From: Pseudomonadota bacterium
Lineage (GTDB): Bacteria; Pseudomonadota; Gammaproteobacteria; Steroidobacterales; Steroidobacteraceae
Assembly (NCBI GenBank): GCA_021792755.1
Contig: JAJYUA010000017.1
Span: 1 to 64,000 of the forward strand
Direction: 5' to 3'
Length of the DNA stretch: 64,000 bases
Shown: positions 52,724-61,850 of the stretch, in pieces
How the letters are laid out: each line of letters opens with the position of its first letter
Numbering within the stretch: the stretch's first letter is position 1
Notes under the pieces: model-generated
Databases searched by the model: none
What the model saw: the letters and a program-made list of their open reading frames with translations, nothing else
What the model was told of the DNA's origin: nothing
Translations under genes and position numbers: made by a program

Positions 52724-53487
52724 GTGATTCTTCCTCGATCCGCGCCTGCGGCCGCCCCTGCGGCCAGAAACTCATTGAGTAAACGTTGCCCCTCGGGCGA
52801 CAGGGGCCGCTCGAGAAGCAGATCCGGCCGCCGCCGCCACGTGCGCGCGAGCGCCTCGCCCAACCGCCAGCGCGCGATGTCGGCGTGATTGCCCGACATC
52901 AGCACCGGCGGCACCGCATGGCCCTCGAACACTTCCGGCCGCGTGTACTGCGGCCACTCGAGCAGCCCCTCGGCAAAGGAGTCCTCGCCGCTCGAGCGCT
53001 CATCCCCGAGCACTCCCGGCAGCAGCCTCGCTACCGCATCGATCACGGCGAGCGCCGGCAGTTCCCCGCCGGAGAGCACGTAATCGCCGATCGAGAGCTG
53101 CCGATCGACGCCGAGCTCGATGATTCTCTCATCGAGTCCCTCGTAGCGTCCCGCCACCAGCACCATTCCCGGCAACCCGGCCAGCTCCCGCGCCCTCGCC
53201 TGGGTGAAGCGCTCGCCCTGCGCCGAGAGGCAGATCCGGGGACTGCCCTGCGGCAGCCTCGCCTGCGCGGCCCGAATCGCCGCGAGCACCGGTCCGGGCT
53301 TGAGCACCATGCCCGGACCGCCTCCGTAGGGCCGGTCATCGACCGTCCGGTGCGGATCACTCGTGTGATCCCGCGGATCCTCGGTGCCGACGGCGAGCCC
53401 GCCCCGGCTGAGGGCCCGGCCCACCACCCCGAAGCGCAACGCCGCGCCGATCATCTGCGGAAACAGCGTCACCACTTCGATCTTCAT
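52720..53487 (-). CDS. trmD: tRNA (guanine-N1-)-methyltransferase
   Basis: The 255-residue SPOUT-class enzyme methylates G37 of tRNAs using S-adenosylmethionine, preventing frameshifts. Typical blocks are [55 protein letters not shown] and [16 protein letters not shown]. The ATG at 53487 matches the family start; a frame running to 53538 adds 17 unrelated residues. It overlaps rplS by 4 nt. Confidence 0.97.
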   Translation of the reverse strand: MKIEVVTLFPQMIGAALRFGVVGRALSRGGLAVGTEDPRDHTSDPHRTVDDRPYGGGPGMVLKPGPVLAAIRAAQARLPQGSPRICLSAQGERFTQARARELAGLPGMVLVAGRYEGLDERIIELGVDRQLSIGDYVLSGGELPALAVIDAVARLLPGVLGDERSSGEDSFAEGLLEWPQYTRPEVFEGHAVPPVLMSGNHADIARWRLGEALARTWRRRPDLLLERPLSPEGQRLLNEFLAAGAAAGADRGRIT

Positions 53488-53622
53488 GGCCTGTCCGTCC
53501 ATTGGCGGCAGCCCGCCTGCGGCGGTTGCACCGCGCACGCCCTCGCGCCTCGTGCGGCCCGGGGGCTCGAAGGCAATCCGAGCCCGCCCGGCTGCCGGCC
53601 GCAGGCGCTGAGGGGCACCCGT

Positions 53623-54132
53623 TTACCCGAGCTTCGCCGGCCAGTCCACCAGGATCCGGCCGGCATCGAGATCGACCTGCAGCAGGTGCGTCGGGTCCGC
53701 GAGCACCCAGTGCTGCGCCCCGTCCTGCTCGACCACCATCACCGCGCCCGCGGGCGCATCGACAAAATAACCGACCTTGCCGAGCGAGCAGCCCTCGAGG
53801 TTGCGCACTTCGAGCCCGATCAGGTCGGCGCGATAATATTCGCGCTCACCGGCAGGGGGCAGCGCCTCGCGCTCGACCTCGACCGAGACCCCGGTGAGAC
53901 TCGCCGCCGCATCGCGGTCCTCGATCCCCTCGAGCCGCACCACGAGGCCCCTGCCTTGCCGTCGACCCTCGAGCAGCCGGCGCGGCGGCAGGGACGCGCC
54001 GGTGCGGGACAGGTCCCATCTGGGGAACCCGAGCAGCGCCTCCGGCGGATCGGTGTAGGACGCCACATGCATCCACCCCTTGAGGCCGAAGGGCGCACCG
54101 ATGCGGCCGAGCCCGACCCGACCGGCGCTCAT
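53623..54132 (-). CDS. rimM: Ribosome maturation factor RimM
   Basis: The 169-residue protein has an N-terminal RimM domain (VGLGRIGAPFGLKGWMHVASYTD) and a C-terminal PRC-barrel (EYYRADLIGLEVRN and HWVLADPTHLLQVDLDAGRILVDWP). It helps 30S maturation near ribosomal protein uS19. It lies 16 nt after rpsP and 135 bp before trmD in the usual operon order. Confidence 0.95.
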   Translation of the reverse strand: MSAGRVGLGRIGAPFGLKGWMHVASYTDPPEALLGFPRWDLSRTGASLPPRRLLEGRRQGRGLVVRLEGIEDRDAAASLTGVSVEVEREALPPAGEREYYRADLIGLEVRNLEGCSLGKVGYFVDAPAGAVMVVEQDGAQHWVLADPTHLLQVDLDAGRILVDWPAKLG

Positions 54133-54148
54133 CGCCCCTGCGCAGCGC

Positions 54149-54403
54149 TCAGGCGCTCGCCTGCTTCCGGTAGGAGCTCACCAGCGAGCGCACGCGCTCG
54201 GAGGGCTGTGCCCCCTGGCCCACCCAGTAATCGATCCGCGGCAGATCAAGCTTGAGCTTGGCTTGCGCGCGCTTGGCGATGGGGTTGAAAAACCCGACGC
54301 TCTCCAGGCTGGATCCGCCTTGGCGCTTGCGGCTGTCGGTCACCACGACGTGATAAAAGGGCTGATTGCGCGCCCCGCGTCGGGTCAGGCGAATGGTTAC
54401 CAT
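54149..54403 (-). CDS. rpsP: 30S ribosomal protein S16 (bS16)
   Basis: The 84-residue protein begins MVTIRLTRRGARNQPFYHV and continues VVTDSRKRQGGSSLESVGFFNP, then RIDYWVGQGAQPSERV. This is a full match to bS16. The ATG at 54403 is the family start; the frame extends to 54481. It is the first gene of the ribosomal operon and lies 140 bp after ffh on the same strand, so read-through from ffh is possible. Confidence 0.97.
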   Translation of the reverse strand: MVTIRLTRRGARNQPFYHVVVTDSRKRQGGSSLESVGFFNPIAKRAQAKLKLDLPRIDYWVGQGAQPSERVRSLVSSYRKQASA

Positions 54404-54543
54404 AGCTGTTGTCGCTCTCTGTGCCGGTGCGGAGACGCCCCGCGGGCGTCCCTCAAAAAAGAGCGCGGATTCTACGGGCAAATCGCCCGATCGGAAAGGG
54501 GCGCGGGCTTAAAAGTTGCCCATCGCCTACCGTCAGGCAAGCC

Positions 54544-55902
54544 CTAGCCGGCCATCCCGGGCGGCAGCCCGCCCTTCAACGCCGCCAGAAGCTGGCGCAT
54601 CCGCCCGCCCTTCATCTGCTTCATCATCCGCTGCATCTGCAGAAACTGCTTCATCAGCCGGTTGACATCCTGCACCTGCACCCCGGCACCCCGGGCGATG
54701 CGCCGGCGTCTGGAGCCGTCGATGAGCCCCGGGGAGCGCCGCTCGCGTGGGGTCATGGAATTGATGATGGCGATCTGCCGGCGCAGATCCCGATCCCCCT
54801 GCTCGGCCGAGAGGGCGACCTTCTGCGTCGCGGCGCTCGGAAGCTTGTCCATGAGCGAGGCCAGGCCGCCCATCTTCTGGACCTGGATGAGCTGACTCTT
54901 GAGGTCCCCCAGGTCGAAGCCCTTGCCCTTGGCGACCTTGCGCGCCAGCCGCTCGGCCTCCTGCCGATCCACCTGGCGGTGGACCTGCTCGACCAGGCTC
55001 ACCACATCGCCCATGCCGAGGATGCGCGAGGCCATCCGCTGCGGATCGAACGGCGAGAGCGCCTCGGTCTTCTCGCCCGTGCCGAGGAACACGATGGGCT
55101 TGCCCGTGATCTGACGCACCGAGAGGGCCGCGCCCCCGCGCGCATCGCCGTCGGCCTTGGTGAGGATGATGCCGGTGAGCGAGAGTGCCGAGCCGAAGGC
55201 TCGCGCGGCATTCACCGCATCCTGGCCGGCCATGGCATCGACGACGAACAGCCGCTCGGCCGGATGGACCGCCTGGTCGATCTGACGCACCTCGTCCATG
55301 AGCGCCGCATCGACGTGCAGCCGGCCCGCGGTATCGACGATGAGCACATCGAAGACCCCGCGCCGGGCCTGCTCCAGTGCGTCGGCGGCAATGGCCGCCG
55401 GCGCCGCGGCCGCATCGGCGGGCAGGTACTGGGCGTGGATCTGCTCCGAGAGGCGCTCGAGCTGAAGCATGGCCGCGGGTCGCCGCACATCGGTGCTGAC
55501 CAGGGCCACCCGCTTGCGCTGGCTCTCGATCAGCCAGCGCGCGAGCTTCGCCGCGGTCGTGGTCTTGCCCGCCCCCTGCAGGCCCGCCAGCAGCACGACC
55601 ACCGGCGGCTGAGCCCGCAGCTGAAATGCCTCCTCCGTGCCGCCCATGAGGCCAACCAGCTCGCGGTGCAGGATGCCGATGAAGGCTTGCCCCGGGGTGA
55701 GGCTCTCGGCCACCTCCTGGCCGATGGCCTTGGCCTTGACGGCCTCGATGAAGCTCTTGACGACCGGCAGGGCGACGTCGGCCTCGAGCAAGGCCACCCG
55801 CACCTCCCGCAGCGCCTGGGTAATGTTGTCCTCGCTGATGCGCCCCCGGCCGCGCAGGGCATCGAGGGTGCGGGACAGGCGGGCGGTCAGGGTGTCGAAC
55901 AC
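54544..55902 (-). CDS. ffh: Signal recognition particle protein Ffh
   Basis: The 452-residue SRP GTPase has an N-domain helix bundle and a G domain with the P-loop GLQGAGKTTTAAKL, DTAGRLHVD, TKADGDARGG and GTGEKTEAL. The methionine-rich M domain ends RLMKQFLQMQRMMKQMKGG and binds signal peptides and 4.5S RNA. GTG 55902 is chosen because the family starts there (VFDTLTARLSRTLDALRG) with GAGG 6 nt upstream; the frame continues to 56265 without similarity. Confidence 0.96.
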   Translation of the reverse strand: MFDTLTARLSRTLDALRGRGRISEDNITQALREVRVALLEADVALPVVKSFIEAVKAKAIGQEVAESLTPGQAFIGILHRELVGLMGGTEEAFQLRAQPPVVVLLAGLQGAGKTTTAAKLARWLIESQRKRVALVSTDVRRPAAMLQLERLSEQIHAQYLPADAAAAPAAIAADALEQARRGVFDVLIVDTAGRLHVDAALMDEVRQIDQAVHPAERLFVVDAMAGQDAVNAARAFGSALSLTGIILTKADGDARGGAALSVRQITGKPIVFLGTGEKTEALSPFDPQRMASRILGMGDVVSLVEQVHRQVDRQEAERLARKVAKGKGFDLGDLKSQLIQVQKMGGLASLMDKLPSAATQKVALSAEQGDRDLRRQIAIINSMTPRERRSPGLIDGSRRRRIARGAGVQVQDVNRLMKQFLQMQRMMKQMKGGRMRQLLAALKGGLPPGMAG

Positions 55903-56252
55903 GGGAGCCTCGGCTTCATCCCCACGCAGTCGCGTCGGAGGCGGATTGCGCCCGGGACCGGGCGCCACGAGCGCAGTGTACTCGATGTACAGGAGCGAGG
56001 GGCAGCGACGTCCGGGGCGACATCGGCCCCGCGCCATCGGGGAAGGAAAACAGTCACTTATGGGTTGGCCCGCGCATCGCCCGCCGGGCGGTGCGCGCCT
56101 TGGCCGATTCGACACACGGGCCGCGCCCCGCCCCTTGCCTCGGGCGAGCGGCGCGAGCGCGCGGATTAATCCGAGCCGCCCGGTGACGAATCCGCTCGCG
56201 CCCCCCATTATACGGGCGGAAGTCTGCCGACAGACCGAGGAGGCCCCCGCTC
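55903..56252. other. Divergent intergenic region between ffh and corB-like gene
   Basis: No gene was found, and no 4.5S RNA motif (GGAAGCAGCC-type loop) was seen. TATACG near 56209-56214 may be the plus-strand -10. A short palindromic GTAC-N5-GTAC lies near 55977-55989 toward ffh. Confidence 0.4.
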
Positions 56253-57560
56253 GTGACCGCATCATCCACGCCGCTGCTGTTGCTGACGCTCCTGGGGCTG
56301 GTTCTGGTCATCGCGTTCTCCTCGGGCACCGAGGTGGCGATGCTCTCGGTGAACCGCTATCGCATCCGCCACCGGGCCGAGGCCGGCAACGGCACCGCGC
56401 GGCTGCTCGAGCGGCTGCTGCGCAAGCCCGGGGACTGGCTCGGCGCCAACCTCGTCATCGTCGCCGCCGCCAACGTGTTCGCCTCGGCCATCGCGACGCT
56501 GCTCGCCGAGCGCACCGGCTATCGCTACGCGGTGCCGGGCGCCGGCGTCCTGCTCACCCTGATCGTGATCGTCTTCGGGGAGCTCACGCCGAAGATCTTC
56601 GCCACCGCCCACCCCGAGGCCGCCGCGCTCGGCTCGGCGCGCATCTACCGGGTGCTGGTGTTTCTCGCCCGCCCGCTGCTCACGGTGACCAACGGCATGG
56701 CCTACGGGCTGCTGCGCGTGTCAGGGGCGGTCAGGCGCGCCCCGGCGGGCCAGCAGCTCAACACCGAGGAGCTGCGCGCGGTGGTGGCCGAGGCCGGCTC
56801 CCTGATCCCGGCACGGCACCGCCAGATGCTGCTCTCGATCCTCGATCTGGGGCAGATCACGGTCGATGACATCATGATCCCCCGCCAGGAGATCGCCGGC
56901 ATCGATGTGACGGAGAGCTGGGAGGATATCCTCGAGCAGCTGCGGCGCACCCCGCACACGCGGCTGCCGGTCTATGAGGGGGAGCTCGACAACCTGGTGG
57001 GCCTGTTGCACATGAAGCGCGTGGCGCACGAGCTCGTGCGCGGCTCGCTCTCGAAGGAGCGCCTGATCGAGCTCTCACGCGGCCGCCAGCCGTACTTCAT
57101 ACCCGAGGGCACCGCCCTCAACGTGCAGCTCGCGCACTTCCAGCGCAATCGGCGCCGCCTCGCCTTCGTCGTCAACGAGTACGGGGACATCGAGGGCCTG
57201 GTGACGCTCGAGGACATCCTCGAGGAGATCGTCGGGGAGTTCACCACCGATCCGGCGACCGTGCTGCACAAGGACATCTACGCCGAGAAGGCCGGGGTGT
57301 TCATCATCAACGCCAGCGCGACGCTGCGCGCGGTGAACCGGGCGCTGCAGTGGCGGCTGCCGACCGGGGGCCCGAAGACCCTCAACGGCCTGCTGCTCGA
57401 GCGCCTGGAGACCTTCCCGGCCCCCGGCACCGTGCTGAGCGTGGGGCCCTACCAGTTCGAAGTGCTGCAAGTGGCCGATAACGCCATCAGGACCGTGCGG
57501 GTGCGCTCCGTGGCGGGGGCGGCGCCGCCCCCGCCCGGGAAGGTGGAGGAGAGTCGCTGA
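56253..57560 (+). CDS. HlyC/CorC-family (CNNM/CorB-like) membrane protein
   Basis: The 435-residue protein has an N-terminal DUF21/CNNM transmembrane domain (about 5-140, including LTLLGLVLVIAFSSGTEVAML and LTLIVIVFGELTPKIFA). A CBS-domain pair (about 190-335, with VNEYGDIEGLVTLEDILEEIVGE) and a C-terminal CorC/HlyC domain follow. Members are linked to magnesium or cobalt efflux. The start is GTG at 56253. Its 3' end overlaps the convergent radA gene by 74 nt. Confidence 0.92.
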   Translation: MTASSTPLLLLTLLGLVLVIAFSSGTEVAMLSVNRYRIRHRAEAGNGTARLLERLLRKPGDWLGANLVIVAAANVFASAIATLLAERTGYRYAVPGAGVLLTLIVIVFGELTPKIFATAHPEAAALGSARIYRVLVFLARPLLTVTNGMAYGLLRVSGAVRRAPAGQQLNTEELRAVVAEAGSLIPARHRQMLLSILDLGQITVDDIMIPRQEIAGIDVTESWEDILEQLRRTPHTRLPVYEGELDNLVGLLHMKRVAHELVRGSLSKERLIELSRGRQPYFIPEGTALNVQLAHFQRNRRRLAFVVNEYGDIEGLVTLEDILEEIVGEFTTDPATVLHKDIYAEKAGVFIINASATLRAVNRALQWRLPTGGPKTLNGLLLERLETFPAPGTVLSVGPYQFEVLQVADNAIRTVRVRSVAGAAPPPPGKVEESR

Positions 57561-58905
57561 ACACCGCCGACAGCGCATCGATCACCCGCGAGACCGCGAT
57601 CACACCCATGCCCTCGATCGGCTGGCGCGGAGCATTCTCGCGGGGCACGACGGCGAGCCGAAAGCCCTGCTTGGCCGCCTCCTGCAGCCGCTCCTGCCCA
57701 TAGGCGACGGGCCGCACCTCGCCCGTGAGCCCGACCTCCCCGAAGGACACCAGCGAGTCCGGCACGGGCCGATCGCTCAGGCTCGATGCGAGCGCGATCA
57801 CGACCGGCAGATCCCAGCCGGTCTCCTCGATCCGCACTCCGCCCACGGCGTTGACGAAGACGTCGTGCTCCTGAAGCGAGACGGCGCCGTGACGGCTCAG
57901 CACGGCGAGCAGCATGGCGAGGCGGTTGGCATCGAGCCCCTGGGCGATGCGCCGGGGCGCCCCGAAGCGCATCCTGTCCACCAGCGCTTGCAGCTCGATC
58001 AGCAGCGGCCGGCCGCCCTCGCGCGTCACGGTGACGATGCTGCCGGCGGCGGGCTGAGCGGCGCGGGCAAGAAAGATGGCCGAGGGGTTGCGCACCTCTT
58101 TGAGCCCCGTGCCGGTCATGGCGAAGAAGGCGAGCTCGTTGACCGCGCCGAAGCGGTTCTTGGTCGCCCGCACGATCCGGAAGCGGCTGCCCGCCTCGCT
58201 CTCGAAGTACAGCACCGTGTCGACGAGGTGCTCGAGCACACGGGGACCGGCGATCGCCCCATCCTTGGTGACATGCCCGATCAGGATCACGGCGGTCCCG
58301 GTGGATTTGGCGAAGCGCACCAGCTGCGCGGTGCACTCGCGCAGCTGCGAGACCGCCCCGGCGCTCGCTTCCATCTCGCCCGAGCGCACCGTCTGGATCG
58401 AGTCGATCACCAGCAGCGCCGCCCTGCGCTCGGCGCACCGCGCGAGCACCGCCTGCAGGTGCGTCTCGGGGAGCATCTCGAGCGTGCTCGCCGCGAGCCC
58501 CAGGCGGCGCGCCCGCAGCGCCACCTGGGAAGCGGATTCCTCGCCGCTCGCGTAGAGCACCGAGCGCCCGGCGCCCGCCACCTGCGCGGCCACCTGCAGC
58601 AGCAGGGTCGACTTGCCGATCCCGGGGTCGCCGCCGAGCAGCGTCACCGAGCCCGGCACGATGCCCCCGCCCAACACCCGATCGAGCTCCTCCTGGCCGC
58701 TCGGGCAGCGGGCCGGCTCAGGCGCCGACTCCAGGCTGACAGGGGCGGCGGGCTCGAGGGCGCCCGCGGCCGGACTCGGCCTCGGTCTCGGCGCCTCGCG
58801 GCGCTCGAGGACATTCCACTGCCCGCACGCGGGGCATTGGCCCTGCCACTTCGGGGTATGCCCGCCGCAGGCGCTGCAGACGAAAACGGTGCTCGGGCGG
58901 GCCAT
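57487..58905 (-). CDS. radA: DNA repair protein RadA
   Basis: The 472-residue RecA-like helicase of recombination-intermediate processing has a four-cysteine zinc finger (Cys10, 13, 24 and 27: VCSACGGH and CPACGQW). The Walker A is GGDPGIGKST (91-100), the KNRFG motif is in ATKNRFGAVNEL, and a Lon-protease-like C-terminal domain follows. The last 25 residues are Pro/Ala-rich and read through the region shared with the convergent corB-like gene. Confidence 0.95.
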   Translation of the reverse strand: MARPSTVFVCSACGGHTPKWQGQCPACGQWNVLERREAPRPRPSPAAGALEPAAPVSLESAPEPARCPSGQEELDRVLGGGIVPGSVTLLGGDPGIGKSTLLLQVAAQVAGAGRSVLYASGEESASQVALRARRLGLAASTLEMLPETHLQAVLARCAERRAALLVIDSIQTVRSGEMEASAGAVSQLRECTAQLVRFAKSTGTAVILIGHVTKDGAIAGPRVLEHLVDTVLYFESEAGSRFRIVRATKNRFGAVNELAFFAMTGTGLKEVRNPSAIFLARAAQPAAGSIVTVTREGGRPLLIELQALVDRMRFGAPRRIAQGLDANRLAMLLAVLSRHGAVSLQEHDVFVNAVGGVRIEETGWDLPVVIALASSLSDRPVPDSLVSFGEVGLTGEVRPVAYGQERLQEAAKQGFRLAVVPRENAPRQPIEGMGVIAVSRVIDALSAVFSDSPPPSRAGAAPPPPRSAPARS

Positions 58906-59091
58906 GGATGCGCTTGGGCGGGTGAGCGTGGGGGTGCTAGCATCGGCTGCGGAAAACGCCCAGAGCCGCCTTTTGTGACCGGCTACTCGGACTCGACCGC
59001 GCGCAATGCTAGCTTATCGCGGATGGAACCGGGACTGGTGGCGATGCGCATTACAATAATCGATGGCCCGCGAAAACCCTGAGGACGCGGC

Positions 59092-59916
59092 ATGAGCCTG
59101 AAAAGCAAGCTGCGTGTCGTGGGACTCACCGACACCGGCAAGGTGCGCGAGCACAACGAAGACACGATCAGCGGGGATGCGGACACCGGACTGCTCGTGC
59201 TCGCCGACGGCATGGGCGGCTACAAGGCCGGCGAGGTGGCGAGCGGGCTCGCCGTGAAGACCATCGTCGGCCTGGTGCGCGAGCAGATGCAACTCGAGAA
59301 CATGGCTCGCGCGGACTCCGGCTCGGGCCTGTCCCGCGCGGGCATCATCCTGCGCGACGCCGTGCAGCGGGCCAACAAGATCATCTACCAGACCGCCCGC
59401 AGCCAGCCGCAGTGCGAGGGCATGGGCACGACGGTGGTGGCGGCGCTGTTCTTCGACAACAGGGTCACCATCGCCCACGTCGGCGACTCGCGCCTCTACA
59501 GGGTGCGCGGGGAGAGATTCGAGCGCATCACCATGGACCACTCCCTCCTGCAGGAGCTCGTGGACCGCGGCCTGTACTCGGCCGAAGAGGCCCAGCGCGC
59601 GGCGAACAAGAACTACGTCACCCGCGCGCTCGGCGTCGAGCCGAGCGTCGAGGTGGAGCTGCGCGAGATCCCCGTGCAAAAGGGCGAGGTCTACATGCTC
59701 TGCTCGGACGGGCTCTCCGACATGGTCGAGGACGAGGATATCCATTTAACGATAAGCACATTTGGTGCTAATCTTGACAACGTCGCGAGACAATTGATCC
59801 AGCTGGCCAACGATAACGGGGGCCGGGACAACATCTCCGTGGTGATGGCCCACGTGCTCGATGCCTTCCCGGCGCGAACCCGCATGCTCGAGAAGATACT
59901 CAACTGGTTCAACTGA
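59092..59916 (+). CDS. PP2C-family Ser/Thr phosphatase
   Basis: The 274-residue metal-dependent phosphatase has the PP2C motifs in order: GKVREHNEDTI, LADGMGGYKAGEVASG, GMGTTVVAALFF, HVGDSRLYRVRG, CSDGLSDMVEDED and GGRDNISVVMA. The aspartates for the two-metal centre are all present. It resembles bacterial Stp1/PrpC enzymes that reverse kinase action. The next gene encodes an FHA protein, and no Ser/Thr kinase gene lies in the window. Confidence 0.92.
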   Translation: MSLKSKLRVVGLTDTGKVREHNEDTISGDADTGLLVLADGMGGYKAGEVASGLAVKTIVGLVREQMQLENMARADSGSGLSRAGIILRDAVQRANKIIYQTARSQPQCEGMGTTVVAALFFDNRVTIAHVGDSRLYRVRGERFERITMDHSLLQELVDRGLYSAEEAQRAANKNYVTRALGVEPSVEVELREIPVQKGEVYMLCSDGLSDMVEDEDIHLTISTFGANLDNVARQLIQLANDNGGRDNISVVMAHVLDAFPARTRMLEKILNWFN

Positions 59917-59939
59917 TGCCGGGGGCGGGGAGAGAACAC

Positions 59940-60641
59940 ATGGCGAGGTTGATATTGAGCCTGGACGGCCAGGTGATGGCGGAATACAACATGAACAAGG
60001 AGCGTTACACCGTCGGGCGGCTGCCCGACAACGACATCCGCATCGACAACGCGGCGGTGAGCGGCCACCACTCCCTGATCATCAACATCCTCAATGACTC
60101 GTTCCTCGAGGACCTGAACAGCACCAACGGCACCTACGTCAACGGCAAGCTCATCAAGAAGCATGCCCTGCAGCACGGCGATGTGATCACGGTCGGGCAC
60201 CACCAGCTGCGCTTCATGGAAGATGACGAGCAGCAGGACGAGTTCGAGAAGACCATGGTGATCCAGCCCTCGGCCCGGCCGCTCGAGGCGCTGCGCGCGG
60301 CGACCGCGCCGCAGGCGGCCGAGACCGCCTCCCACCCCAAGGTCCACGCCCAGGCCGCCCCTGCGCCCAGGAGCGCGAAGCTGCAGGTGCTCTCCGGCGC
60401 CTTCGCCGGACGCGAGCTCGAGCTCACCAAGGCGCTCACGACGCTCGGGCGCCCCGGGGTGCAGGTGGCGGCGATCACCCGGCGCGCCGAGGGCTTCTTC
60501 ATCGTGCACGTCGACAGCGACAGGCCCGACCACTATCCGCTGCTCAACGGCTCCCCGATCGGCAGTCAGGCCGCTCCGCTGCGCGACAACGACGTGATCC
60601 AGCTCGCCGGCGTGAAGATGGGCTTTTTCTTCAACGGGTAG
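59940..60641 (+). CDS. FHA-domain protein
   Basis: The protein (233 residues from ATG 59940) has an N-terminal forkhead-associated domain, with the phosphothreonine-binding GRLPDNDIRIDN, SGHHSLI and LEDLNSTNGTYVNG motifs (about 25-80). A Pro/Ala-rich linker and a weaker FHA-like second domain (about 145-233, with TLGRPGVQVAAITRR) follow. It probably recognises phosphothreonine on a partner. ATG 59940 is chosen because GGGGAGAG lies 5 nt upstream; ATG 59916 overlaps the phosphatase stop and is an alternative. Confidence 0.88.
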   Translation: MARLILSLDGQVMAEYNMNKERYTVGRLPDNDIRIDNAAVSGHHSLIINILNDSFLEDLNSTNGTYVNGKLIKKHALQHGDVITVGHHQLRFMEDDEQQDEFEKTMVIQPSARPLEALRAATAPQAAETASHPKVHAQAAPAPRSAKLQVLSGAFAGRELELTKALTTLGRPGVQVAAITRRAEGFFIVHVDSDRPDHYPLLNGSPIGSQAAPLRDNDVIQLAGVKMGFFFNG

Positions 60642-60776
60642 GCTCGAAGCCGGCCGCGACGCCGCGGGCGAGCCCGCCCGGCTTTCCCAGCCGGCCGGCC
60701 ATGCGTGACCCGGAAAGGGGCGGTAACCCGGTGTGGGCGGGCGGCCCCTGCCGCTCACGAGGCGCTTCGGCCGCTC

Positions 60777-61850
60777 TCAGCGCAGCTCCAAGGGAACGCG
60801 CTGGCTCACCCCGCAAAGCAGCTCGTAGGCAACGGTGCCCGCCCACCGCGCCACCTCCTCCACCGCCAGCCCCTCTCCCCAGAGCACCACCGGCGTGCCG
60901 ACCGCGACCGGCCCGAGCTCGGTGACATCGACCGCGATCATGTCCATGGACACCCGCCCGCAAAGCGGCGCGCGCCGGCCGTCGACGAGCACCGGCGTGC
61001 CGTTCGGCAGCCCCCTCGGCAGCCCATCGCCGTAGCCGGCCGCCGCGATGGCGATGCGCGAGTCGCGCTCGGCCCGCCAGGCCCCTCCGTAGCCGACCGT
61101 CTCCCCGCGCGGCACGTGCCGGACCGCGATCACCGAGGTCGTGAGCGTCATCGCCGGCCGCAGATTGAGCGCCTCGGCCGGGCGGCTCGCAAACGGCGAG
61201 GCGCCGTAGAGCGCCAGCCCCGGCCGCACCCACTCGCCCCCGACCGGCGTCTCGCCGAACACACCGGCGGAGTTGGCGATGCTCGTGGCGCAGGCATGGC
61301 CCCGGGTGGCCTCGCGGAAGCGCTCGAGCTGCCGTCGAGTCATCTCGGGGGAGTCGTCGGCCCTGGCAAGGTGGGTCATCAGCCGCACCTCGAGCGGCGG
61401 CGGGCTCAGCCGCTCGAGCCGCCTCAGCGCCTCGGGGACCTCCCGCGCCCGAAAGCCGAGCCGGTTCATGCCGGTGTCGATCTTCAGCCAGAGGCGCAAG
61501 CGCTGCCCTGCGCCGTCGGCCTCGAGCAGGTGCACCTGCAGCGCATCGTGAACCACCAGCTCGAGCCCGTGCCGGGCCGCCTCGCGCAGCTGCTCGGCGG
61601 TGAACACCCCCTCGAGCAGCACCACGGGGCCGCTCACGCCGTGCTCGCGCAGCGTGATGCCTTCCTCGAGCCTCGCGACCGCGAAGCCATCGGCCCGAGC
61701 CAGCGCGAGGGCCGTCTGCACCAGGCCATGGCCGTAGGCGTTGGCCTTCACCACCGCCAGGATCCGCGCCCCGCCGGCCCGAGCGCGGATGGTCTCGAGA
61801 TTGTGCCGCAGCGCGCCGGTGTCGATCACCGCGCGGATGAGCCGGCTCAC
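60777..61850 (-). CDS. alr: Alanine racemase
   Basis: The 357-residue PLP enzyme makes D-alanine for peptidoglycan. The cofactor lysine is Lys35 in AVVKANAYGHGL. The second catalytic residue is a tyrosine in ETVGYGGAW, and blocks LKIDTGMNRLGF and RVSMDMIAVDVT are typical. The GTG at 61850 overlaps the dnaB stop (GTGA), so translation is coupled; an upstream frame within dnaB was not used. Confidence 0.95.
   Translation of the reverse strand: MSRLIRAVIDTGALRHNLETIRARAGGARILAVVKANAYGHGLVQTALALARADGFAVARLEEGITLREHGVSGPVVLLEGVFTAEQLREAARHGLELVVHDALQVHLLEADGAGQRLRLWLKIDTGMNRLGFRAREVPEALRRLERLSPPPLEVRLMTHLARADDSPEMTRRQLERFREATRGHACATSIANSAGVFGETPVGGEWVRPGLALYGASPFASRPAEALNLRPAMTLTTSVIAVRHVPRGETVGYGGAWRAERDSRIAIAAAGYGDGLPRGLPNGTPVLVDGRRAPLCGRVSMDMIAVDVTELGPVAVGTPVVLWGEGLAVEEVARWAGTVAYELLCGVSQRVPLELR

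Noticed and set aside
55903-56252. A 4.5S RNA gene next to ffh
   Set aside because: The conserved GGAAGCAGCC-type loop is absent on both strands.
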